A stretch of DNA of 25,719 bases from JAZQLP01 sp045629205 (GTDB lineage: Bacteria > Bacillota > Clostridia > Oscillospirales > UBA644), in the NCBI GenBank assembly GCA_045629205.1, contig JAZQQT010000027.1, positions 1 to 25,719 of the forward strand. Direction: 5' to 3'. Position numbers and translations under genes: made by a program. The number at the start of each line of letters is the position of its first letter. The stretch's first letter is position 1. The notes under the pieces are model-generated. The model ran no database searches. It was not told the origin of the DNA and worked only from the letters and a program-made list of their open reading frames with translations. Positions 17,901 to 25,103 of this stretch are shown one piece after another.

Positions 17901-18354
17901 ATGTCAGATAGAAACCGAGATCAACCGAATGGCTTCCGACGGTCATATTTCCGATGCCGAGGCTGAAGCCGTGCGCAAAAATTTCAGTCATATCAAATCG
18001 TTTTCAGAGAGTATTCTGTTTTCTTTGATTATAAATTCTGATAATATATGGCGTGAAGAGGAATTTGTATGCCGGATACCTGCTTCGTTATATGATAAAT
18101 CGGTTACGGATTCTTCCGAAATGCTGATTCAGGGAGCAATAGATCTGATGATTGAAAAAGACGGTAAACTGACTGTTATCGACTATAAAACCGATAACGC
18201 GTCTGTTGAAGAAATAACGAATCGATATCGAAATCAACTTTATCTTTATAAGTATGCCGCCGAAAGAATATACGGCAAACCTGTTGATAAAATATATATA
18301 TGGTCGTTCCGCAATAATACGGCAATAGATTTGACAAATAAATTGGAAGGTTAA
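14890..18354 (+). CDS. addA: AddA, ATP-dependent helicase/nuclease subunit
   Basis: A 1154-residue UvrD/Rep-like SF1A helicase fused to a RecB-type nuclease, the motor and 3'-strand nuclease of AddAB. Helicase motifs appear in order: Walker A AAAGSGKT at residues 24-31; the TFTRAAAAEMK motif; IVIDEYQDINDMQ (motif II); VGDIKQSIYGFR (motif III); LMTIHASKGLEFPVV (motif V); and LLYVAMTRARDKL (motif VI). The nuclease end has LTVIDYKTDNA and later YRNQLYLYKYA. It is about 80-100 residues shorter than Bacillus AddA but all motifs are present. A strong AGGAGGTGG lies about 8 bases before the ATG, inside the end of addB. Confidence 0.96.
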   Translation: MPPWTNEQKKAIDAPYGKNILVSAAAGSGKTAVLSQRVTEFVKKGNPLSELLVVTFTRAAAAEMKARIADNIAKAAEEESDLQRKRHLNEQKMSVFGADITTIDSYCGKLLRRNFQTLGISPDFSIISDTEKDVLADSCFNKLLEEYYSSNKNNFSKAIRLFGGEHSSESFKSAVDKLYNALCSIPFPDKWLDYQLEKYKKPDGYLKLACETEGQLLDSFIKLWNDFIKISSLTEKGLNQIQTELNCMTEMNKGFASNNWDYAIQQIPSSFPRSFSCTDRETKEYSVYRKKFADFCKQSIFSVTSADAEKDFTELYPQIKAFFDFVKDYAKAIDEKYKKTNVFSFDYICRSALGLLIEDYDFENKSFVKTDLAKQLSESYTEIVIDEYQDINDMQDLLFRALSKEEGNIFAVGDIKQSIYGFRYSNPGNFTERASISDVITLNKNFRSKENILTFINFIFEGLFSEDICDMSYGPDDKLVFGLTSNKVKNNECDCEYIFANNNTPAVVAAKIRDMLDGNLQVFDKKTNSPRDVRPGDIAVLARKSTLLPDIESAISALGLTASLKTDASYFDSVEVNTVKALLTVIDNPYDDLAFFGVMFSDLYGVSADTCAKIRAIDKKLPYYDVCREWNAENKDGKIPKLLSDIDKYRLLATTMSVGDILQLIYSETRYPDIAASLDNGVTRRRNLMRFYNFTVNWSDSVGGSLFSYVRYVSCISAKADSSELPPAENDSIRLMTIHASKGLEFPVVFVVDTDGEQDQKKNWEKFDIDRRYGISAKLRDVDMVYEQTTLPYELLEQIKLRDFYGEELRLLYVAMTRARDKLIFVSDKEMPLPTYDEKGKEKSKCKDIALLKGDGILPAPALLLSKKLSYEKMMLPRMVHHNSAGDLLNDYSAGIGNKGLFSVVSGEITEIQPEQHKKEVLSISASELNNLITSGKPAHQIRIPAKLSVTELVKRMGDSDGDSEEMISPEITFREPDFAKSQTLSADQTGTAIHTFMNFWDFECQIETEINRMASDGHISDAEAEAVRKNFSHIKSFSESILFSLIINSDNIWREEEFVCRIPASLYDKSVTDSSEMLIQGAIDLMIEKDGKLTVIDYKTDNASVEEITNRYRNQLYLYKYAAERIYGKPVDKIYIWSFRNNTAIDLTNKLEG

Positions 18355-18356
18355 AA

Positions 18357-19910
18357 ATGAATATAGTAACATCTGTTTTTAAAATCAAATGCGGTGATAT
18401 GAAGTATAATGCTTCGAAAATCATTGAGATTTGCGAAAAAGAAGAAGGAGACGTTTATCTTTTCCCTGCATATGTTCTTACCGGTATTTCCTGCGGCGCA
18501 TTGGCTCAGCAGAAAGGCTTTAAGGAACGACTTGACGAAGCAATCGATATGCTGTGTGTTTATACGGAAAAGAATAACAAGGCAATCGTAACATCTGCGC
18601 AGGAATACGGGAATATAGTCATTTTCAAAGGTGATATAAACAATTCCGGAAAATTTACGCGCGACGGGTTAAACGTAACGATTTCAAAAAACGGCACGGA
18701 TAAAGGAGATATAATCTTTATTCCAACTGCCATGGCAGGATATCCGTGTATAAAAAACGATATTCACGAATTCTGTGCACAGGCCTCTCTTAAAGGACAG
18801 AATACCGTTGCGGTTGCCAACTGCGGGTTCGGTGAATCAAGTGCCGATGATGTTTTCAAGGGATTCTGCGGCATTTTCCGCAACGGTGTGACAACTGCCT
18901 TTATGGCAATGGACGATCCCGAGACAATAGTGGCAAAAGCTCCTTACACAAAATCCGACGGTATAATATATTCCCGTCCGCGCAACGTTGCCGACAGGAT
19001 TCCTTATTACGGCAGAAACGATGAAAATCGTTACATTACCGAATTGGCTTTGATGCAGATTCAGGCTCTTTATACAAGAATCGAAGGCTCCGGTCTGAAA
19101 AAACTCTGTATAAATATTTCCGGAGGCCTCGATTCGACTCTTGCGCTTCTGGCATCCGTTGAGGCAGCAAAAATGGCAGGATTAAATTCGTCAGATATCA
19201 TAGCGTTATCATTGCCATGTTTCGGAACTTCTGAAAAAACCGCTTCCAACGCAGATAAACTAATCGGCTTGCTTGGCGTGGATGGAAGAAAAATAGATAT
19301 CAAAAATGCCGTATCGGCCCATCTCTCCGATATAGGTCACAACACAGATAAAGACGTTACTTACGAAAATGCTCAGTCGCGTGAGCGGGCTCAGATTCTT
19401 TTTGATGTTGCAAATACCGTTAACGGCCTTTGTATAGGAACAGGAGATATGTCAGAGGCTGCTCTCGGTTTCTGCACGTTCGGCGGAGATACGCTGAGTC
19501 ATTACAACGTAAACGCAGGTATTCCCAAAACGCTTGTTAAGGCGCTTGTTAAGCATTATTCAGATAAGGCCGAAGGCGAACTGAAGGAAGTTCTTCTCGA
19601 TATCATAGAAACGCCGATAAGTCCGGAATTGATTGAAGGACAAAAGACCGAAGAGATTGTCGGACCTTATATCCTACACGATTTCATTATGTATTATTTC
19701 GCAAAGCATAAATTCACACGAGCCGATATAAGGAACTATGCTTTCGCAACATTCGATGAGTATTCCGATGATGAAATAGATAAATGCATCGAAACCTTTT
19801 TTACCCGTTTTGTAAACAGCAGATTTAAACGCGCTGCTTCCTGTGAAGGCGCAAATCTTCTAGGATTCCGCCTTCCGTATTTCCCGTCAGACATGCAACT
19901 GGAGTTATAA
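18357..19910 (+). CDS. nadE: NAD(+) synthetase with reduced, probably inactive glutaminase half
   Basis: A 517-residue NAD synthetase that amidates deamido-NAD in the last step of NAD synthesis. The C-terminal N-type ATP-pyrophosphatase domain is well conserved: ISGGLDST at 254-261, YENAQSRERAQILFD, IGTGDMSEAALGF and VNAGIPKTLVKAL. The N-terminal half has a nitrilase-like fold (GDVYLFPAYVLTGISCGAL, then GESSADDVFKGFCGIFRNG) but is about 100 residues shorter than glutamine-dependent family members. Ala38 stands where the catalytic Glu of FPELxLTG is expected. The PKTYLPNYxEFYE and EICEDLW loops, carrying the Lys and Cys, have no counterpart. It therefore probably uses free ammonia. The ATG lies two bases after addA; recD2 follows after six bases. 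Confidence 0.88.
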   Translation: MNIVTSVFKIKCGDMKYNASKIIEICEKEEGDVYLFPAYVLTGISCGALAQQKGFKERLDEAIDMLCVYTEKNNKAIVTSAQEYGNIVIFKGDINNSGKFTRDGLNVTISKNGTDKGDIIFIPTAMAGYPCIKNDIHEFCAQASLKGQNTVAVANCGFGESSADDVFKGFCGIFRNGVTTAFMAMDDPETIVAKAPYTKSDGIIYSRPRNVADRIPYYGRNDENRYITELALMQIQALYTRIEGSGLKKLCINISGGLDSTLALLASVEAAKMAGLNSSDIIALSLPCFGTSEKTASNADKLIGLLGVDGRKIDIKNAVSAHLSDIGHNTDKDVTYENAQSRERAQILFDVANTVNGLCIGTGDMSEAALGFCTFGGDTLSHYNVNAGIPKTLVKALVKHYSDKAEGELKEVLLDIIETPISPELIEGQKTEEIVGPYILHDFIMYYFAKHKFTRADIRNYAFATFDEYSDDEIDKCIETFFTRFVNSRFKRAASCEGANLLGFRLPYFPSDMQLEL

Positions 19911-19916
19911 AATATT

Positions 19917-22109
19917 ATGCTTTTAAGCGGTTTTATCGAAAAAATAATATTTTCCAATCAGGAAAACGGCTACACCGTCTGCTTGCTTGAAACGAGCGAC
20001 GGTGAGGTTTGTATTGTCGGTATAATGCCGCTTGTGGCCGAAGGTGAGTTTATCGAAGCCGAAGGCGACTATGTTACCCACGCAACATACGGACGGCAAT
20101 TTGTTGTCGCCTCTTTTGATTCACATCTTCCTGTTGATGAAACTGCTATGCTCAGATATTTGTCTTCGGGTATCGTAAAAGGTATCAGAGAAAAAACGGC
20201 AAGGCAGATTATCAATACTTTCGGTCGGGATTCTTTTGATATTATCGAAAATAATCCCGAAGAACTTTCCAAAATAAAAGGGATTACTCTTGTTCGAGCG
20301 CATAAGATGTCTGCGAGTATGAAGTCAAACGTCGGAGTAAAAAACATATTGCTTTATTTTCAGCAGTTTGGCATCACACCCGTAATTGCATTCCGCCTAT
20401 ACAAGATGTGGGGTGCGTCTGCTTATGATGTTATTCGGCAGAATCCGTATAAACTCTGCGAAGTTCAGGGTTTGTCATTTGAAAAAGTCGATGAAATAGC
20501 GGACAGAATGTCTTTTGATAAGGGAAGTAAACTTCGCATATCTGCCGGAATACAGTATGTTCTGACTTATAATCTGTATAATAACGGGCACTCGTTTCTC
20601 CCCAAAGCCGCGCTTCGCCAAACTTCTGCCAATATGCTTGAGGTTGAAGAAAACGATGTCGCCGTGGTTATGGATGAAATGTCTTCCGACGGAAAGATAG
20701 TTTATGCCGGGCAGATTGCAAATACGGATGCTGTATATCTGAAATGGATTTATGATTGCGAGACCAACGTCGCGCGCCGTCTTATTCTTGCGTCAAAGTT
20801 CAGCCGTGAATATCGCGGAAATTTTGAAAAAGATATCGCCGAGGTTGAGTCTGACGGTCGGATAAAGTTTTCGGAGAGCCAGAAAAAGGCTATAAAAGAA
20901 TCCTGTTGCAACTCCATAATGATTCTTACCGGGGGACCGGGAACCGGAAAAACAACAACGTTAAACGGTATTCTCAGCCTTTTTGAAAATAAAAATATTT
21001 CGTTTGCCGTAGCGGCACCTACGGGGCGGGCTGCAAAAAGAATTACAGAACTCAGCGGACGGGATGCGAAGACCATTCATCGTCTGCTCGAATGTTCAAA
21101 ACAGGGCGACAGAGAAGTCTTCGGCAGAAACAGGGATAATCAACTCAAATACGATGCGGTTATTATCGATGAATCTTCCATGATTGATCTTCCTCTTTTC
21201 AATGCTCTTTTGGAGGCGGTTCCGGTTAATTCGTCTATAATATTATTGGGAGATGCCAATCAGCTTCCGCCTGTAGGTCCCGGAAGTGTGTTTAAAGATA
21301 TAGTAAAAGGTGACATGATTGCCACGATAGAACTGCAGCATATTTTCCGTCAGGCCGAAAAGAGTCTTATCGTCACAAACGCACACAGAATTATCAACGG
21401 AGAGTTTCCGATTGTCACACAGAAAGATAACGATTTCTTTTATATTTACGCTGCGGATTCCGAAGAAGTAACCGAAAAAGTTGCCGATTTATATTGCCGC
21501 AGGCTTCCTGCAGCATACGGTTATGAATCAATAAAAGACATTCAGGTTCTTTGTCCGTCAAGAAAGACCACAACCGGATCGCTTGCCCTTAATCAGGTTC
21601 TTCGTGACAGAATGAACCCCGCCGGAGAAAAAGCCGAGATCACATTTCGGGGAGATATTTTCCGCGAAGGCGATAAGGTCATGCAGATACGGAATAATTA
21701 TGATATAACATACGAAAAAGATAACGGAGAAATCGATTCCGGAGTTTTTAACGGCGATATCGGGGTGATAGAAAAGGTCTATCCTCACGAAAACAGTCTC
21801 GATGTCCGTTATGATGATAAGGTTGTGAATTATACTGCCGAATTACTTGAGGATCTAACTCTTGCGTATGCCATAACCGTCCATAAAAGTCAGGGAAGTG
21901 AGTTTCCTGCCGTAATACTCCCTCTGCTGGACGGCGCAAAAGTGTTGTATACGAGAAATCTTCTTTATACGGCTGTTACACGCGCAAAAACAATTCTGAT
22001 CATAGTAGGCACAAAAGAACGTATATCCCAAATGGTAAACAATAACGTTACCGACAGACGATACAGCGGTCTGAAATACAGAATCACGGAAATGATGTCA
22101 GATGAATAA
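19917..22109 (+). CDS. recD2: RecD2-type SF1B DNA helicase
   Basis: A 730-residue RecD2 (long RecD-like) 5'-3' DNA helicase of the type found where RecBC is absent. An N-terminal OB-like domain (GFIEKIIFSNQENGYTVCLL) precedes helix-hairpin-helix regions (GIVKGIREKTARQIINTFG; NPEELSKIKGI). The helicase core follows with Walker A GGPGTGKTTT near residue 340, Walker B VIIDESSMID, FRQAEKS, and the motif V/VI region ITVHKSQGSEFPAV and LYTAVTRAK. RecD2 acts in DNA repair and replication-fork restart. The ATG is seven bases after the nadE stop codon with GGAG upstream. The gene overlaps comFC by 8 bases. Its place behind addBA groups break-repair activities. Confidence 0.94.
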   Translation: MLLSGFIEKIIFSNQENGYTVCLLETSDGEVCIVGIMPLVAEGEFIEAEGDYVTHATYGRQFVVASFDSHLPVDETAMLRYLSSGIVKGIREKTARQIINTFGRDSFDIIENNPEELSKIKGITLVRAHKMSASMKSNVGVKNILLYFQQFGITPVIAFRLYKMWGASAYDVIRQNPYKLCEVQGLSFEKVDEIADRMSFDKGSKLRISAGIQYVLTYNLYNNGHSFLPKAALRQTSANMLEVEENDVAVVMDEMSSDGKIVYAGQIANTDAVYLKWIYDCETNVARRLILASKFSREYRGNFEKDIAEVESDGRIKFSESQKKAIKESCCNSIMILTGGPGTGKTTTLNGILSLFENKNISFAVAAPTGRAAKRITELSGRDAKTIHRLLECSKQGDREVFGRNRDNQLKYDAVIIDESSMIDLPLFNALLEAVPVNSSIILLGDANQLPPVGPGSVFKDIVKGDMIATIELQHIFRQAEKSLIVTNAHRIINGEFPIVTQKDNDFFYIYAADSEEVTEKVADLYCRRLPAAYGYESIKDIQVLCPSRKTTTGSLALNQVLRDRMNPAGEKAEITFRGDIFREGDKVMQIRNNYDITYEKDNGEIDSGVFNGDIGVIEKVYPHENSLDVRYDDKVVNYTAELLEDLTLAYAITVHKSQGSEFPAVILPLLDGAKVLYTRNLLYTAVTRAKTILIIVGTKERISQMVNNNVTDRRYSGLKYRITEMMSDE

Positions 22110-22857
22110 GACTGATTTGCGGTATTCTTTTTATAAAATAAAAACTTATCTTATGTCTGAGCAATGTCTTTGCTGCGGCGGTATTCTTGAAAACGGAAAT
22201 ACGGCGCTCTGTGATAAATGTAAATCCAAATTGCTTGACAAGGCAGGCAAAACCGGATTTGCAGGCAACTTTCCTCTTATTGTCACTTGGGAATACGGAG
22301 ATGAGATCCGTCCTGTTATTCATAATCTGAAATACCGTTCCGATAAAGGCGCGGGACTGATGATCGCCGAAGGAATGGCAAAAGCAATCAGAGCCAATGC
22401 TGTTTCATTTGATTGTGTTATGGGTGTTCCGCGTCATAAAAAAAGCAGCCGCAGATTTTGTCAGGCAGAGTTTCTTGCCGATTGTATAGCGGATTTTTTC
22501 GGTAAAGAATCCGTTAAAGGCGTTCTTGTAAAAAAGAAAAACATCAAATCGCAGACTGAATGTCATGACAGGGAAGAACGCAAAAAAAATGTAAAAGGGG
22601 CATATGTTTCGGCAAAAGATTGTGATGTGTCAGGTAAGAAGTTTTTGCTTGTAGACGATGTTGTCACAACCGGAGCCACTTTGGAAGAATGTGCCGCTGC
22701 CTTGACGGCAGCGGGTGCGTCGGTTGTTTGTTGTGCGGCAGTAAGACCAAATGCCGAGAAACAGACATTGCCGATTCAGCTCGGCAGCGGATATTATGCT
22801 TTTTCTGAAAAAAACGATCTGCCCCGCCGTAGCTCTGATGAGATAAAAAAACAATAG
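22102..22857 (+). CDS. comFC: ComFC-like phosphoribosyltransferase-fold competence protein
   Basis: A 251-residue ComF/GntX-family protein. The N-terminal zinc finger is C22-x2-C25 with C37-x2-C40, followed by a phosphoribosyltransferase domain ending with the PRPP loop FLLVDDVVTTGATLEE. ComFC is needed for handling of incoming DNA in transformation; GntX-type relatives have other roles, so a function beyond this family level is inference. The usual RGFNQ stretch reads RRFCQ here. No ComFA helicase gene is next to it; recD2 precedes it with an 8-base overlap. ATG 22102 is preferred, while M18 would be the other candidate. The gene ends 6 bases before a strong terminator. Confidence 0.85.
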   Translation: MNKTDLRYSFYKIKTYLMSEQCLCCGGILENGNTALCDKCKSKLLDKAGKTGFAGNFPLIVTWEYGDEIRPVIHNLKYRSDKGAGLMIAEGMAKAIRANAVSFDCVMGVPRHKKSSRRFCQAEFLADCIADFFGKESVKGVLVKKKNIKSQTECHDREERKKNVKGAYVSAKDCDVSGKKFLLVDDVVTTGATLEECAAALTAAGASVVCCAAVRPNAEKQTLPIQLGSGYYAFSEKNDLPRRSSDEIKKQ

Positions 22858-22863
22858 AGAATT

Positions 22864-22904
22864 AAAAATCGCTTCCCGGTTTTTTGTGCCGGGAAGCGAT
22901 TTTT
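22864..22904. terminator. Bidirectional terminator between comFC and mgtC-like gene
   Basis: A perfect 16-bp inverted repeat (22864-22879 with 22889-22904) with a 9-base loop. AAAAA/TTTTT ends supply a T run on both strands. It lies between the converging comFC (+) and MgtC-like (-) genes, immediately before the MgtC stop codon, and closes both units. Confidence 0.92.
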
Positions 22905-22905
22905 A

Positions 22906-23631
22906 TCAATTCATTTCTTCAATGTAATAAACGTAATTCAAAGATCGGAGTGCTTCAATGATTTCTTTGTGGGTTTTGTATTTTTTCAACTCGGCGCTGG
23001 CGATTGATACTGCGACCGAATATACGCTCAGTCCGGAATTGACATAAGCGGGATTTGATTCAATATCGTCTATAGTGAGCCCGAGTTTACGTATTGTCGT
23101 TACAAAATCCTGCAGATATGAACTGCTTTTTAATTCAAGATGGATCTCAAAGTGATTTGAACGGTTTTTAAGATATGTTTCGAATGTCGGAAAAAAAGAA
23201 AGGCTGCATAGCAGAGCCGCAAATGCGATTAGTGTCACTGTATAGAAACCTGCGCCGAGCGCTATGCCGATAATACCGCATGTCCAGAGTCCCACTCCGG
23301 TTGTCAATCCTTTTATCTGACTTCTGCTGCTGAACAGCATTGAATTAACGCTTATCGTGGATGTCGCGATTATTGTCGCGGCTGAAAGAATATAGAGCGG
23401 TTTTCCTGTCGTCTGTCCCATATATATGTCGAGGATTACCGCTACTGTTGATGCGAGAGATACGAGAATAAATGTTCTCAAACCTGCGGAATGTCGTTTA
23501 CTTGATCGTTCGCAGCCGATAATCGCGGCAAGTATTATTGATAAAAGAATGCGCAAAACGATTGCCGCGACACTCAGCTCCTGAGACCATTCTCCAAGTA
23601 ATCCTGCAATTGGATCTGTGATGATATCCAT
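22906..23631 (-). CDS. MgtC/SapB-family membrane protein
   Basis: A 241-residue MgtC family member. About four to five hydrophobic helices (roughly residues 18-150) include ERSSKRHSAGLRTFILVSLA and IKGLTTGVGLWTCGIIGIALG, both family hallmarks. A C-terminal ACT-like cytosolic domain follows (about 157-241). MgtC proteins are linked to magnesium limitation, and in Salmonella to regulation of F-ATPase; transport of Mg2+ itself is not established. The conserved GIGFLGAG segment between these hallmarks is replaced here by ISVNSMLFSSRSQ, unlike canonical members. AAGGAGG (23643-23637) overlaps the stop codon of the upstream antiporter gene, so the two are coupled. It ends at the shared terminator. 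Confidence 0.85.
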   Translation of the reverse strand: MDIITDPIAGLLGEWSQELSVAAIVLRILLSIILAAIIGCERSSKRHSAGLRTFILVSLASTVAVILDIYMGQTTGKPLYILSAATIIATSTISVNSMLFSSRSQIKGLTTGVGLWTCGIIGIALGAGFYTVTLIAFAALLCSLSFFPTFETYLKNRSNHFEIHLELKSSSYLQDFVTTIRKLGLTIDDIESNPAYVNSGLSVYSVAVSIASAELKKYKTHKEIIEALRSLNYVYYIEEMN

Positions 23632-23641
23632 AGTTTCCTCC

Positions 23642-25072
23642 TTATCTTCTCGGCAGTTGACGCGGACGCGCGTTCATTGCCATATACTGTTCTTCTGCTG
23701 CGGTATTGAATGCTTGCTCGTCTTCCGAAACGGTGTGTTCCGGAAGCTCCGTTTGTATTTTCTGAATACGTTCAATAAGCAATTCGACTTCTGATTTTTT
23801 CTCGCCGGTTTCGTTTTTCTCTTCGATATGCACTATGTCTTCAAGCTCGTTTGAATATGATTTTGAAAGATAGAGCGACAGTTTTGCGCAAGCGGGACCT
23901 ATAAGTTCATAAAGCACGCTCGATGATAGAATGATTGTCTCAAGCGCGTTTCCGATTTCTCCGCCGAGTGTTCTCGCTCCGAGGGCGGCAAGACCTATCG
24001 CAACTCCGGCTTGCGGAATAAGAGCAAGCCCGAGATAATTTCTTACCGTCGGTTTTTTGTGTGTTATCAGACAGCCGAGAAAAGCTCCTCCGTATTTTCC
24101 GATTATTCTTACTATGAAGTAAACAATACCTACGAGCAGCAGAGGAACGGTTCCTATTGATCCGGATTGGCTGACAAGAGCTTTCAGATCAAATCCGAGT
24201 CCCGATCGGACGAAAAACAGAAGCAGGATCGGCGGATTGAAATAGTTCAGTTGTTTGAATAAACCGTCATCATCAGTCAGATTTATATAAACGGTCCCCA
24301 TTGACATGCATCCGAGCAGGGGAGATATGTCAAACATAGAACAGATACCGCAGAACGCAAACAAAAAGGCGACAGAAATGATCAACCTGTTGTCGGTAGA
24401 GTGCTTTTTCTGCATTACAAACTTCAGCAGAAGTCCGAATATTGCTCCGAGGAGCAGAACGGCTGTATTTGACAGAATTGGTATAATTATACTGCCTATA
24501 CTGAAATTGCCGCCGGAAATTGATGCCGCAGCAACGGAAATTGCAATACTGTATGCCAGAAGTCCGACGATGTCGTCAAGTGCGACTACCTGCAGAAGTG
24601 TATCAACAAAATCACCCTTCGCGCCTGTTTGTCTGATCGTCATAACCGTGGAAGCAGGGGCTGTTGCCGATGCCAATGCGGCAAGGACCAATGAAAAAGC
24701 AATGTTCAGCCGCAAAATTCCGAAGGTAACGATAAAAACGAAAACAGATGCAAGCAGAGATTCAAAAATCGTAATAACAACAACTTTCAGACCGTTTTTT
24801 TTAAGAGTTGATAACTTAAAAAATTCCCCGGTACTGAAAGCGATGAACGCAAGAGCTATATCCGGTAAAAAATCCATTCCGTCATTTATTTTTGTCGGGA
24901 TCAGATTTAAGACGAACGGACCCATCAAAATACCGGTTAATATGTATGCCGTAACGTTCGGGAGTCTCAGCTTTTTCGTTATTCGTGTCATTAAAAAGCC
25001 GATGAACAGCATCAAAGCTATGGAAATGATTACGCTTGCCACCGGTGACATTCTGTTAAAAAATTCAGTCAA
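23642..25072 (-). CDS. CPA2-family Kef/Nap-type cation/proton antiporter
   Basis: A 476-residue membrane protein with about 12 predicted helices, beginning ITKKLRLPNVTAYILTGILM and containing the ion-binding DD motif in VVALDDIVGLLAYS after the SATAPASTVMTIRQTG loop, plus GVAIGLAALG near the end. This is the CPA2 (KefB/NapA-like) monovalent cation:proton exchanger family. A cytosolic tail of about 80 residues, rich in Glu and Lys, follows and carries no TrkA-N nucleotide-binding domain. The frame could start at 25153, but TTG at 25072-25070, preceded by AGGAG six bases away, gives the family-like N-terminus and avoids overlap with the upstream gene. It is followed two genes down by the shared terminator. 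The transported ion is unknown. Confidence 0.85.
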   Translation of the reverse strand: MTEFFNRMSPVASVIISIALMLFIGFLMTRITKKLRLPNVTAYILTGILMGPFVLNLIPTKINDGMDFLPDIALAFIAFSTGEFFKLSTLKKNGLKVVVITIFESLLASVFVFIVTFGILRLNIAFSLVLAALASATAPASTVMTIRQTGAKGDFVDTLLQVVALDDIVGLLAYSIAISVAAASISGGNFSIGSIIIPILSNTAVLLLGAIFGLLLKFVMQKKHSTDNRLIISVAFLFAFCGICSMFDISPLLGCMSMGTVYINLTDDDGLFKQLNYFNPPILLLFFVRSGLGFDLKALVSQSGSIGTVPLLLVGIVYFIVRIIGKYGGAFLGCLITHKKPTVRNYLGLALIPQAGVAIGLAALGARTLGGEIGNALETIILSSSVLYELIGPACAKLSLYLSKSYSNELEDIVHIEEKNETGEKKSEVELLIERIQKIQTELPEHTVSEDEQAFNTAAEEQYMAMNARPRQLPRR

Positions 25073-25078
25073 GTTTTT

Positions 25079-25083
25079 CTCCT
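25079..25083 (-). promoter_or_regulatory. Ribosome-binding site deciding the antiporter start
   Basis: AGGAG read on the minus strand, six bases before TTG at 25072. It selects this start over the ATG at 25153, which would overlap the upstream phosphoesterase by 50 bases, and over the internal ATG at 25051. Confidence 0.75.
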
Positions 25084-25103
25084 GATTTGTAAATATAATC
25101 GCG

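Noticed and set aside
17539..17991. 150-codon minus-strand open frame inside addA
   Set aside because: Antisense to the conserved C-terminal part of AddA; no initiation signal or family features.
24306..25085. 259-codon plus-strand open frame antisense to the antiporter
   Set aside because: It is a mirror of the membrane-protein codons, has no ribosome-binding site, a Lys/Arg/Thr/Ala-biased composition with no family resemblance, and overlaps a well-supported gene.
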